From Agrobacterium fabrum (lineage in GTDB: Bacteria; Pseudomonadota; Alphaproteobacteria; Rhizobiales; Rhizobiaceae), in contig QFOL01000096.1 of assembly GCA_003241215.1 (NCBI GenBank), positions 1-12,984 on the forward strand: DNA of 12,984 nt. The letters run 5' to 3'. The notes under the pieces are model-generated. The model saw only the letters and a list, made by a program, of their open reading frames with translations. It was not told where the DNA came from and did not search any database. This document shows, one piece after another, positions 1 to 6,898 of this stretch; the first letter of the stretch is position 1; each line of letters starts with the position of its first letter. The translations under genes were made by a program, and so were the position numbers.

Positions 1-2
1 CT

Positions 3-16
3 TTGACTTCAATCAA
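3..16 (+). promoter_or_regulatory. Fnr box (anaerobox) upstream of fnrN
   Basis: The sequence TTGAC-TTCA-ATCAA matches the Fnr consensus TTGAT-N4-ATCAA at nine of ten defined positions. A possible -10 hexamer TAAAGT lies at 37-42, which puts a start site near 49-51 and the box centre close to -40. This is the usual place for activation by an Fnr-type protein. The site is 127 bases ahead of the fnrN start codon and fits autoregulation, which is known for fnrN in Rhizobium leguminosarum. Because the window begins here, the box could instead serve a divergent gene to the left. Confidence 0.7.
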
Positions 17-142
17 ATCGCGCCTTAAGTTCTTGCTAAAGTAGACGCGGGGGCGACGGCTACAAGGCGCAAGCCTCAGAGAGACCGGATTTTACACCCA
101 CGGTCGCGATCGTTCCGAAAAAGCCAGCATTGGAAAAGGCTT

Positions 143-868
143 ATGGACACGTTGCAGAAGACCATCCACAATTCGGAAGAACCCGTCATATGCCGCTCCT
201 GCGAGGCGCGTCACGGCGGTCTTTGCAGCACGTTGACGCCACAGCAGCTTTGCGACCTCAGCCGCCATTCCAGCCGTAAAAAACTGGAGGCAGGCAATGA
301 GCTGCTTGGCCAGGGAGAACTCGTCACCTCCTACGGCAATATCCTGAACGGCGTTGTGAAGCTGTCGAAAATGATGTCGGATGGCCGCCAGCAGATCGTC
401 GGCCTGCAATTCGCCCCGGATTTTCTCGGCCGCCCGTTCCTTGCCGAAAGCAAGATGACGGCGGAAGCCGCGACCGATGTGGAAATCTGTCTCTTCCCGC
501 GCCGCGTCGTCGACCGCATGGTCTCCGAAGTGCCCGATATGGAACGCAAGCTGTACAGCCAGTCGCTGAAGGAACTGGACGAGGCGCGTGACTGGATGCT
601 GACGCTGGGGCGCAAATCGGCGCAGGAAAAGGTTGCCAGCTTCCTTTATATGATCGCCACCCATATCGATCCGGAAAACGACGACAAATCCTGCTTCGAC
701 CTGCCGCTCTCGCGCGCCGATATCGCCGATTTCCTCGGCCTGACCATCGAAACAGTTAGCCGGCAAATGACAAAGCTGCGCAAGGAAGGCACTATCCGCA
801 TCGAGAACAACCGCCACATCATGGTGCCTGATCTCGACGTGCTCAGCGAAGCCGCCGGTAACGACTAA
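143..868 (+). CDS. fnrN: FnrN-type Crp/Fnr family oxygen-responsive transcription regulator
   Basis: A 241-residue Crp/Fnr regulator. The N-terminus carries Cys17, Cys20 and Cys28 (C-x2-C-x7-C), and Cys116 lies in the effector domain (EICLFP), giving the four cysteines expected for an oxygen-labile 4Fe-4S cluster as in E. coli Fnr. The cyclic-nucleotide-like fold covers about 35-125, a dimer helix about 130-160, and the helix-turn-helix about 189-216. The recognition helix reads ETVSR (203-207), matching the E-xx-SR that reads TTGAT half sites. In the family this protein switches on microaerobic respiration and denitrification genes when oxygen falls. The start has GGAAAAGG just upstream (132-139), though the spacing is short at three bases. 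An Fnr box stands at 3-16. FixK-like proteins lack the N-terminal cysteines, so FnrN is the better name. It is convergent with a very small minus-strand gene 17 bases away. Confidence 0.93.
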   Translation: MDTLQKTIHNSEEPVICRSCEARHGGLCSTLTPQQLCDLSRHSSRKKLEAGNELLGQGELVTSYGNILNGVVKLSKMMSDGRQQIVGLQFAPDFLGRPFLAESKMTAEAATDVEICLFPRRVVDRMVSEVPDMERKLYSQSLKELDEARDWMLTLGRKSAQEKVASFLYMIATHIDPENDDKSCFDLPLSRADIADFLGLTIETVSRQMTKLRKEGTIRIENNRHIMVPDLDVLSEAAGND

Positions 869-885
869 GCGAGCTTTCCCTCATC

Positions 886-993
886 TCATCGCCCCTGAAG
901 CGCGGATGTTCCAAAATTGATGTATGGCGCCCGCGCCTGAGCGGGTGCGAGCGCAAAACCGGCAAGAACCAGCAAAGCGGCGATGCATTTCAT
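886..993 (-). CDS. small predicted secreted peptide, 35 residues, unknown function
   Basis: I do not recognise this gene. The minus strand from 993 encodes 35 residues: a start MKC, a hydrophobic run IAALLVLAGFALAPA, an Ala-rich cleavage region (AQARA, residues 18-22), and a mature part of about 13-15 residues ending in FGTSALQGR. A ribosome binding site GGGGTGA lies about seven bases before the ATG, and a TATGAT hexamer at 1045-1050 (read on the minus strand) could be its -10 box, without a clear -35. The signal-peptide layout, the binding site and the stop codon placement all agree, which is unlikely by chance. The mature part is too short to fold alone. It faces the end of fnrN with 17 bases between the stops. 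A decayed remnant of a longer exported protein is the main alternative. Confidence 0.55.
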   Translation of the reverse strand: MKCIAALLVLAGFALAPAQARAPYINFGTSALQGR

Positions 994-1423
994 GATATTT
1001 CACCCCGTGCCCCGCTTTTTCAGCGGCCTGTTTGTTATGGCCGCATCATAGACGGAAAACCGCCTCCATCCGCTTAACATCTTGGGTAAGCGGAAGGTTC
1101 AGAGGCAGGGTAAAGAAGGGGTTATGATTGCCGGGCCGACAGGACCTTCAGCCGTGATTGCCGCTGTAGCAAGTTCGGCATCGCGGCAGGTTTCTTCTCC
1201 CCGCCGGGGAGAAGGTGGCCCGAAGGGTCGGATGAGGGGGTAAGCGCGGAGATATGCGGAGAGCTTGCCCCCTCATCCCGCTGCCGCGGACTTCTCCCCG
1301 GCGGGGAGAAGAAACAGGGCGCACCCGCTCGCTCCATAGGGAATTCCCCGTTTGGGTGCATGTTTCGTCAATCAAAGATACTCGAGCCAGTCGTTGAGAC
1401 CGCGCAAACTGCGCAGCATCATC
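994..1423. other. intergenic stretch without a supported gene
   Basis: About 430 bases between the small secreted peptide gene and the lipoprotein gene. It holds a possible minus-strand -10 (1045-1050) for the former and the large inverted repeat at 1190-1314. The open frames running through the repeat only translate the palindrome. A short hairpin GCGCA-AAC-TGCGC at 1402-1414 lies just past the lipoprotein stop but lacks a T tract, so I do not call it a terminator. I see nothing else. Confidence 0.6.
1190..1314. repeat. large inverted repeat with nested palindromes, rhizobial dispersed intergenic type (RIME-like)
   Basis: Two arms of about 55 bases, 1190-1245 and 1263-1314, are inverted copies of each other around a short centre. 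Each arm holds its own palindrome: CTTCTCCCCG-C-CGGGGAGAAG at 1194-1214 and CTTCTCCCCG-G-CGGGGAGAAG at 1291-1311. Each is followed, going inward, by a GGATGAGGGGG-type block. The arms differ in the segment between palindrome and block (GTGGCCCGAAGGGTC against TCCGCGGCAGC). From memory, this CTTCTCCCC/GATGAGGGGG pattern recurs between genes in Agrobacterium, Rhizobium, Mesorhizobium and Brucella, and it resembles the intergenic mosaic elements described in rhizobia; I cannot confirm the family name here. It lies downstream of the lipoprotein gene and upstream of the small peptide gene. Confidence 0.75.
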
Positions 1424-1804
1424 TCACTGCGAGGCGGCAGGTGTCGCCACCGGTTTCTGGTTTTCGGCAAGCGCCCGCAGCTCGGCCACGCGGCGCTTGT
1501 ATTCGGCTTCCGATATCTGGCCGTTGCGCCGTGCCGCACCCAGCCGCGACAGGCTCGATTCCATGGTGGAGGCCTCATCCTCGCCCATCTGGGTGCCTGC
1601 GGCCGTCAGCGGCTGCGAGAAGGTCGGATAGGTGCCCGTGTCGCGCTTCTGGCTCACGGCAGTGTCGCTGACCGGGCGCGGGCCGACGATTTCGGCCGTC
1701 GGGCGGCGCATATGGGCGGGCGCGACGATCGGCTCGGGAGCCTTGCAGGCAGCGAGCGCGGTGACGAACAAGGTGCCGGAGAGCGAAAGAACAGCTATCC
1801 TCAT
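1424..1804 (-). CDS. small putative lipoprotein with SHOCT-like C-terminal helix
   Basis: A 126-residue protein with a lipoprotein signal: MRIAVLSLSG, a hydrophobic run, and the lipobox LAAC with the acylated Cys at residue 20. The following Lys21-Ala22 does not give the Asp+2 inner-membrane signal known from E. coli. The middle (22-80) is Pro/Thr-rich and probably unstructured. The end (about 83-113), with RLGAARRNGQISEAEYKRRV as its core, resembles the SHOCT motif, a short helical hairpin often found at protein ends and thought to mediate oligomerisation. The open frame continues upstream to 1999, but the signal peptide starts at 1804, with a GGAAAG six bases ahead, so I use this start. It is divergent from phaC across 193 bases. 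Function is unknown; no enzyme motif is present. Confidence 0.75.
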   Translation of the reverse strand: MRIAVLSLSGTLFVTALAACKAPEPIVAPAHMRRPTAEIVGPRPVSDTAVSQKRDTGTYPTFSQPLTAAGTQMGEDEASTMESSLSRLGAARRNGQISEAEYKRRVAELRALAENQKPVATPAASQ

Positions 1805-1943
1805 GGCGCTTTCCGCATATGTTCCCCATGTGCCGCCTATGCCCATGTGCTTGCCCATCGTCATGTTCCGCCTGTAAGGATATCTGCCGATATCGAATTC
1901 GACCACGGTTCGGCCGTTTGCGGCCTCCCCTTGCTGGTGGAAC

Positions 1944-1978
1944 TTGTATTCGTTTTCATGCAGAATGTGCAAATACAA
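1944..1978. promoter_or_regulatory. inverted repeat in the phaC / lipoprotein divergent promoter region
   Basis: TTGTATT (1944-1950) and AATACAA (1972-1978) form a perfect 7-base inverted repeat with a 21-base spacer. Inside it, TGC (1959-1961) and GCA (1969-1971) form a smaller dyad. It ends 20 bases before the phaC start codon and would sit over or close to the promoter. Either a regulator operator or chance in an AT-richer promoter region would explain it; no known box fits cleanly. Confidence 0.35.
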
Positions 1979-1997
1979 ATTTGGTGGAGAATGGTGC

Positions 1998-3857
1998 ATG
2001 GCAGGTGTTGACGGCGGGCCTCAGAAAAAGGGTGGCAAAACGCCCGGCTTCGACGCCAGCTCCGCCGAGGCCTACCTGATCCGCGACCCGGAAACCTTCG
2101 CGATCAACATCGCCCGTGCGCTCGAAAATCTCGGCAAGGCCGCCTCCGAGTGGCTGGCGCCGCGTGAACGCGGCGACATCCCTCAGACCAGCGCCGATCC
2201 GGTGACGGATCTCATCAAGACGCTCTCCGATGTCGCCGAATACTGGATGGCCGAACCGAAGCGCTCGCTTGAGGCGCAGACCCATCTGCTTTCCAGCTAT
2301 TACGATCTCTGGGCGAAATCGGTGGCGCAGTTTTCCGGCGATACCGATTCGGCCCCGGAAAAACCAGCCGAAAGCGGCCCGGCGGAACGCAGGAGCAGGC
2401 GTTTTGCCGATGCCGACTGGCAGGCCAATCCCTTTTTCGACTTCCTCCTCAAGGCCTACCAGACCACCGTCGGTTTCACCGACCGGATGGTGACGGAGGC
2501 GGATGGGCTGGACGAACATACCCGCACCAAGGCGCTGTTTTACATGCGACAGGTGACGGAGGCGCTCTCACCGGCCAATTTCGTCTTCACCAATCCGCAG
2601 GTCTTCCGCGAAACGGTCGCCTCCAGCGGCGCCAATCTCGTCAAGGGCATGGCGCAGCTGGCGGAAGATGTCGCGGCCGGTAACGGCCACCTGAAACTGC
2701 GCCAGACCGACTACAGCAAATTCGTCATCGGCCAGAATATCGCCGTCACGCCAGGCAAGGTGGTGGCGAAGAGCCCGCTCTGCGAAATCATCCACTATGC
2801 GTCGACAACCCAGAAGGCCTTCAAACGGCCTTTGCTGGTCGTGCCGCCATGGATCAACAAATTCTACATTCTCGATCTCAACCCGCAGAAATCCTTCGTC
2901 GGCTGGTGTCTGGAACAGGGACACAGCGTGTTCATGATCTCCTGGATCAATCCGGATGCCCGTCTGGCCGAGAAGGGCTGGGACGATTATATCAGCGAAG
3001 GCATCGATTTTGCGCTCGACACCATCGAGGAGCGGACCGGCGAAAAGGAAATCAACGCCATCGGTTATTGCGTCGGCGGCACGCTTTTATCCTCGGCGCT
3101 GGCGCTGCATGCACAGCAAGGCAATGAACGCATCCGCAGCGCCACGCTGCTGGCCGCCCAGACCGATTTCATCCACGCCGGCGATCTCAAGGTCTTCATC
3201 GATGAAGGCCAGCTTGCGGCGCTGGACAAGCACATGCAGGCGGTCGGTTATCTCGATGGTTCGATCATGGCGACCGTCTTCAACATGCTGCGCGCCTCCG
3301 ATCTTATCTGGCCCTATGTGGTCGACAATTACCTGCGCGGCGCCGAGCCCCTGCCCTTCGACCTGCTCTACTGGAACTCCGATTCGACCCGGGTGACGGC
3401 GGCCAGCCACTCGTTTTATCTGCGCAATTGTTATCTTGAGAACAATCTCGCCCGCGGGCTAATGCGGGTCGCCGGCAAGCGGATCAATCTCGGCGATATC
3501 AAAATCCCGGTCTATGACCTCGCCACCCGCGACGACCATATCGCGCCGGCGAAATCGGTCTTCACGGGTGCTGCGCTGTTCGGCGGGCCGGTGGAATTCG
3601 TGCTCGGCGCTTCCGGCCACATAGCCGGCGTCATCAATCCGCCGCAGCTTGAAAAATACCAATACTGGACAGGCCCGTCACCGGCTGGAGACTTCGACGG
3701 CTGGCAAGCGGCCGCCACCCCGCATAAGGGCTCCTGGTGGGTGCACTGGCAGAACTGGATCGAAAGCCAGGATGGCGAGAAGGTAAAGGCGCGAAAACCG
3801 GAGGACGGCAAGCGCCCCGTGCTCGGCGATGCGCCGGGAGCCTACGTCCTCTCCTGA
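1998..3857 (+). CDS. phaC: class I poly(3-hydroxyalkanoate) synthase PhaC
   Basis: A 619-residue PHA synthase that joins (R)-3-hydroxyacyl-CoA units into polyester on the surface of cytoplasmic granules. The N-terminal half (about 80-270) is the PhaC_N region; the C-terminal half is an alpha/beta hydrolase. The lipase-like box reads GYCVGG with the nucleophile Cys358; Asp513 (TRDDHI) and His541 (GASGHIAG) complete the triad. The Asp-His spacing of 28 equals that of the Cupriavidus necator enzyme. The conserved PPWINKFYILDLNP segment is present at 283-296. Length and single-subunit layout indicate class I, slightly long because of an N-terminal extension. The frame is open from 1944, but ATG 1998 has GGTGGAG at 1983-1989 with proper spacing and gives a normal N-terminus. 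No phaA, phaB or phasin gene is nearby. sfsA follows after 32 bases. Confidence 0.95.
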   Translation: MAGVDGGPQKKGGKTPGFDASSAEAYLIRDPETFAINIARALENLGKAASEWLAPRERGDIPQTSADPVTDLIKTLSDVAEYWMAEPKRSLEAQTHLLSSYYDLWAKSVAQFSGDTDSAPEKPAESGPAERRSRRFADADWQANPFFDFLLKAYQTTVGFTDRMVTEADGLDEHTRTKALFYMRQVTEALSPANFVFTNPQVFRETVASSGANLVKGMAQLAEDVAAGNGHLKLRQTDYSKFVIGQNIAVTPGKVVAKSPLCEIIHYASTTQKAFKRPLLVVPPWINKFYILDLNPQKSFVGWCLEQGHSVFMISWINPDARLAEKGWDDYISEGIDFALDTIEERTGEKEINAIGYCVGGTLLSSALALHAQQGNERIRSATLLAAQTDFIHAGDLKVFIDEGQLAALDKHMQAVGYLDGSIMATVFNMLRASDLIWPYVVDNYLRGAEPLPFDLLYWNSDSTRVTAASHSFYLRNCYLENNLARGLMRVAGKRINLGDIKIPVYDLATRDDHIAPAKSVFTGAALFGGPVEFVLGASGHIAGVINPPQLEKYQYWTGPSPAGDFDGWQAAATPHKGSWWVHWQNWIESQDGEKVKARKPEDGKRPVLGDAPGAYVLS

Positions 3858-3889
3858 CCAGTTCCATCACCTAACATCTTTCAGGCCAC

Positions 3890-4609
3890 ATGTTCTTCAC
3901 GCCCCCGCTTACTCCCGCCACGCTGATTTCCCGCTACAAGCGCTTCCTGTTCGACGCCGTTCTGGAAGACGGCACGGCAATCACCGGCTCCTGCCCCAAT
4001 ACCGGCTCCATGCGCGGGCTGACGACGCCGGGCTCCCGCATCTGGCTGTCCGAACATGACAGCCCGACCCGCAAATACCGCCACATGCTGGAAATGGTCG
4101 AGGCCGATGGCACCACGGTGGGCATCAATACCGGCATGCCGAACCGGCTGGCGGAAGAAGCGATCCTGAACGGCCGAATCCCCGAACTTGCCGGCTATTC
4201 GACGATCCGGCGCGAACAGAAATACGGCCGCAATTCCCGCATCGATTTCCTGCTATCGCAACCCGGCCGGCCGGATGCCTATGTGGAAGTGAAGAACGTG
4301 CATTTCATGCGCGAAAAAGGCCTCGCCGAATTCCCCGATACCGCCACCAAACGCGGCGCGAAACATCTGGAGGAACTGGGTGACGCAGCGGAAGCAGGTT
4401 ACCGTTCGGTGATGCTTTATCTCATCCAGCGCGACGATTGCGAGCGCATGCGCATCTGCGACGATCTCGATCCCGTCTATGCGCTGGCGTTTCAACGGGC
4501 GATGGCGCGCGGCGTCGAGGCCTATGCGGTGAAATGCACGGTCTCCCCGGCACAAATTTCGGTCAGCGGAACGGTTAAGATGGACGAATGGCGTCCGGCT
4601 GTTTTATGA
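3890..4609 (+). CDS. sfsA: SfsA family DNA-binding / nuclease-like protein
   Basis: A 239-residue SfsA (sugar fermentation stimulation) homologue, close to the 234 residues of the E. coli protein. The N-terminus (about 12-80) matches the OB-like DNA-binding part, with the conserved CPNTGSM (35-41). The C-terminal part has the restriction-endonuclease-like core: Asp119 (RIDFLL), Glu133-Val-Lys135 (YVEVKNV), then [16 protein letters not shown] (148-163), the strongest family signature. This D-ExK set suggests a PD-(D/E)XK fold, but nuclease activity and cellular role are not well established; the E. coli name comes from an effect on maltose genes. The start ATG has only a weak ribosome binding site (CAGGCC), so translation may depend partly on phaC 32 bases upstream. 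map follows after 31 bases. Confidence 0.93.
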   Translation: MFFTPPLTPATLISRYKRFLFDAVLEDGTAITGSCPNTGSMRGLTTPGSRIWLSEHDSPTRKYRHMLEMVEADGTTVGINTGMPNRLAEEAILNGRIPELAGYSTIRREQKYGRNSRIDFLLSQPGRPDAYVEVKNVHFMREKGLAEFPDTATKRGAKHLEELGDAAEAGYRSVMLYLIQRDDCERMRICDDLDPVYALAFQRAMARGVEAYAVKCTVSPAQISVSGTVKMDEWRPAVL

Positions 4610-4640
4610 ACAGGGACGTAAAGAGACAGAAAGCACCAAG

Positions 4641-5480
4641 ATGGTCACCTATATCGACGCAGCCTCCGCCCCCCTCAAGAACACAGGCGTCATACGCCTC
4701 TATACCCCTGAGGATTTCGATGGCATGCGCAAGGCGTGCCAGCTGACGGCGCGTTGCCTCGATGAACTCGTCGCAATCGTCAAGCCAGGTGTGACGACCG
4801 ACGCCATCGACCGTTTCGTCTTCGAATTCGGCGCCGACCACGGCGCGCTGCCGGCAACGCTGAATTATCGCGGTTATACCAAATCCGTCTGCACCTCGAT
4901 CAACCACGTCGTCTGCCACGGCATTCCGGATACGAAGCCGCTGCGCGAAGGCGACATCGTCAATATCGACGTGACCTATGTGCTTGACGGCTGGCATGGC
5001 GATTCGAGCCGCATGTATCCGGTCGGCCAGATCAAGCGCGCCGCCGAGCGGCTGATGGAAGTGACCTATGAATGCCTGCTGCGCGGCATCGCCGCGGTGA
5101 AGCCCGGCGTGCGCACCGGCGCAATCGGCGCGGCGATCCAGGCTTATGCGGAAGCCGAGCGCTGCTCGGTGGTGCGCGATTTCTGCGGCCATGGCGTCGG
5201 ACGCCTGTTCCACGATACGCCGAACATCCTGCATTACGGCCGCCCGGACGAAGGGCCGGAAATCCGCGAAGGCATGATCTTCACCATCGAGCCGATGATC
5301 AACCTCGGCAAACCGCATGTGAAGGTGCTTTCCGACGGCTGGACGGCGGTGACGCGCGACCGGTCGCTCTCCGCGCAATATGAACATGCCGTCGGCGTCA
5401 CGGCCACCGGCTGCGAAATCTTCACGCTGTCACCAGGTGGTTTTGATCGTCCAGGCCTGCCGCCGCTTCCCCCCGCATAA
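4641..5480 (+). CDS. map: type I methionine aminopeptidase
   Basis: A 279-residue methionine aminopeptidase that removes the initiator Met from nascent proteins in the cytosol. The five metal ligands are Asp110, Asp121, His184, Glu217 and Glu248; their spacings (11, 63, 33, 31) are identical to those of E. coli MetAP (Asp97, Asp108, His171, Glu204, Glu235). The substrate-side histidines are His93 (VCHGIP) and His191 (FHDTPN). No zinc-finger N-terminus and no type II insert are visible, so it is a bacterial type Ia enzyme with about 13 extra N-terminal residues and a Pro-rich tail. The ribosome binding site is poor. It sits between sfsA and radC, with 14 bases to radC, consistent with co-transcription. 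Rhizobial genomes may carry a second map gene; this cannot be judged here. Confidence 0.96.
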   Translation: MVTYIDAASAPLKNTGVIRLYTPEDFDGMRKACQLTARCLDELVAIVKPGVTTDAIDRFVFEFGADHGALPATLNYRGYTKSVCTSINHVVCHGIPDTKPLREGDIVNIDVTYVLDGWHGDSSRMYPVGQIKRAAERLMEVTYECLLRGIAAVKPGVRTGAIGAAIQAYAEAERCSVVRDFCGHGVGRLFHDTPNILHYGRPDEGPEIREGMIFTIEPMINLGKPHVKVLSDGWTAVTRDRSLSAQYEHAVGVTATGCEIFTLSPGGFDRPGLPPLPPA

Positions 5481-5494
5481 GGCCAGACCCGCCT

Positions 5495-6337
5495 ATGGCA
5501 AAACGCCCCGCCCCGCCTTCCGCCGATCTTTCCACGACGTCAGGCTTTGAGGCGGGCGAAGGCGATCTCTTTGAAGGCGCGGACGAACGCGGCTTTTTTG
5601 CCGAACCGCGAAATGCGCCCGGGAAACCCGCGCGGGCCGCGACCACCGCGGAGCACGAAACGGGTGCGGCCCATTATCACGGCCACCGCGACAGGCTGCG
5701 GGCGCGTTACCGCGATGGCGGCGATGCGGCGCTTGCCGATTACGAATTGCTGGAGCTTCTGCTCTTCCGGCTGATCCCTCGGCGCGACACCAAACCCATC
5801 GCCAAGGCCCTGATCGCCCGTTTCGGAACGCTTGGCGGCGTGCTCGGCGCGCCTTTGCCGCTGCTGCAGGAGGTGAAGGGCGTTGGCGAGACCGTGGCTC
5901 TCGATCTGAAGCTTGTCGCCTCCGTTTCCCAGCGCATGCTGAAAAGTGAAATCCGCAACAAGCAGGTTCTGAGCTCCTGGTCATCGGTCATCGATTATTG
6001 CCATGCCGCCATGGCCCACGAGACGCGCGAGCAGTTCCGCATCCTGTTCCTTGACAAGCGCAATGTCCTGATCGCCGACGAGGTGCAGGGTCAGGGAACC
6101 GTGGACCACACGCCGGTATACCCGCGCGAAATCGTGCGGCGTGCGCTCGAACTATCATCTACAGCATTGATTTTAATCCACAATCACCCGAGTGGAGATC
6201 CTACCCCATCGCGCGCGGATATCGAGATGACCAAAACCATCATCGATACCGCTAAGCCGCTCGGCATCGCCGTCCACGACCACATCATCATCGGCAGGGA
6301 CGGCCACGCCAGCTTCAAGGGCCTTCGGCTGATCTGA
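5495..6337 (+). CDS. radC: RadC / UPF0758 family JAB-type protein
   Basis: A 280-residue RadC family protein. Residues 1-60 are a low-complexity, charged and Ala/Pro-rich extension not needed in the family. A helix-hairpin-helix-like region spans about 75-145 (with [15 protein letters not shown] at 126-140). The JAB/MPN metal-binding domain follows, with His229, His231 and Asp242 (H-x-H-x10-D) in [14 protein letters not shown]. Its fold suggests a metal-dependent hydrolase, but the substrate is unknown; the old link to DNA repair through E. coli radC was withdrawn in later work. The start at 5495 is 14 bases past the map stop and has no strong ribosome binding site. Codons from 6152 to 6208, which include those for the catalytic histidines, are unlike the rest of the gene (CTA, TCA, TCT, ACA, TTA, AGT, GGA), a change of base use worth noting. 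Confidence 0.93.
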   Translation: MAKRPAPPSADLSTTSGFEAGEGDLFEGADERGFFAEPRNAPGKPARAATTAEHETGAAHYHGHRDRLRARYRDGGDAALADYELLELLLFRLIPRRDTKPIAKALIARFGTLGGVLGAPLPLLQEVKGVGETVALDLKLVASVSQRMLKSEIRNKQVLSSWSSVIDYCHAAMAHETREQFRILFLDKRNVLIADEVQGQGTVDHTPVYPREIVRRALELSSTALILIHNHPSGDPTPSRADIEMTKTIIDTAKPLGIAVHDHIIIGRDGHASFKGLRLI

Positions 6338-6402
6338 AGCAAACGCGAAAGTTTAAGAAGGGCTGCAACCCATAAGAGCGGCATCAACACAAAATTAACA
6401 CC

Positions 6403-6408
6403 TATAAA
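6403..6408 (+). promoter_or_regulatory. possible -10 element for the tadE-tadG pair
   Basis: TATAAA (followed by TT) sits in the AT-rich 137-base gap after radC and 67 bases before the tadE-like start. No convincing -35 hexamer lies 16-18 bases upstream. A promoter is expected here because the gap is much longer than those between the preceding genes, but this placement is tentative. Confidence 0.3.
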
Positions 6409-6431
6409 TTAGCATTTCCGAAAATAATAAA

Positions 6432-6455
6432 TCAAGGCATCGAACCTTGATGCCT
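6432..6455 (+). promoter_or_regulatory. overlapping alternative hairpins in the tadE leader
   Basis: Two inverted repeats share bases and cannot form together. Hairpin A pairs TCAAGG (6432-6437) with CCTTGA (6445-6450). Hairpin B pairs AGGCATC (6435-6441) with GATGCCT (6449-6455). Both have 7-base loops. They end just before the ribosome binding region GAAGGAACGGGGG (6457-6469), so folding may affect translation start. There is no T tract, so neither works as a terminator. Confidence 0.35.
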
Positions 6456-6474
6456 GAAGGAACGGGGGTGCTTT

Positions 6475-6897
6475 ATGTTTAATGGAGTGCGTTTCTTTCG
6501 CGATAGATCTGGCTCGTCTGCTGTCGAGTTCGCCATCATCGCACCGATATTCTTTCTCGTCCTGCTCACCATGATAGCCTACGGCATTTATCTGATGGCG
6601 GCCTATTCGGTGCAGCAGATCGCCGCCGATGCGGCAAGAACCGCGGTTGCCGGCCTCAACACCACCGAGCGCCAGCAGCTTGCCCGCGATTTCGTCACCA
6701 AAAGCGATCTCAGCTACGCCTTCATGGACAAGACGCGTTTCACCGTCAATGTCGCCACCGATCCCACCAATGCCAACCAGTTCACGGTCAAGGTCGAATA
6801 TGACGCCCGCAACCTGCCGATCTGGAGTCTCTACAGCTACACCCTGCCAGAGCCGGTCATCCGGCGTTTTTCCACCATCCGGATCGGAGGAGCATGA
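6475..6897 (+). CDS. TadE-like pseudopilin, Tad/Flp pilus assembly type
   Basis: A 140-residue TadE-like protein. The N-terminus RDRSGSSAVEFAIIAPIFF carries a type IVb prepilin signal, G-x4-EF: cleavage is expected after Gly13, leaving Glu18 at +5 and Phe19 at +6. One hydrophobic helix follows (about 16-45), then a soluble extracytoplasmic domain of about 95 residues. In the family, TadE is a minor pseudopilin cut by a CpaA/TadV-type peptidase and helps assemble Flp pili in adhesion. GGGGGTG at 6464-6470 precedes the start by four bases. It is followed after one base by the TadG-like gene. No other tad/cpa genes are nearby, so the machinery must be encoded elsewhere, or this pair does a separate envelope job. 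Confidence 0.85.
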   Translation: MFNGVRFFRDRSGSSAVEFAIIAPIFFLVLLTMIAYGIYLMAAYSVQQIAADAARTAVAGLNTTERQQLARDFVTKSDLSYAFMDKTRFTVNVATDPTNANQFTVKVEYDARNLPIWSLYSYTLPEPVIRRFSTIRIGGA

Positions 6898-6898
6898 C

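Noticed and set aside
1122..1375. Two overlapping minus-strand frames of 75 and 79 codons
   Set aside because: They translate the inverted repeat at 1190-1314 in two frames; Pro/Arg/Gly-rich composition with no gene-like features.
1372..1422. 16-codon minus-strand frame starting MMLRSLRGLNDW right at the lipoprotein stop
   Set aside because: No separate ribosome binding site beyond a GAG, very short, and no export or known family signal; not supportable as a gene.
1944..1997. Upstream start for phaC giving 18 more residues
   Set aside because: The extra residues are Cys/Phe/Lys-rich and unlike PhaC N-termini, and they translate the promoter dyad; ATG 1998 has a good ribosome binding site.
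6353..6412. CtrA-type site (TTAA-N7-TTAA) ahead of tadE
   Set aside because: TTAA elements are present but the spacing does not fit seven bases.
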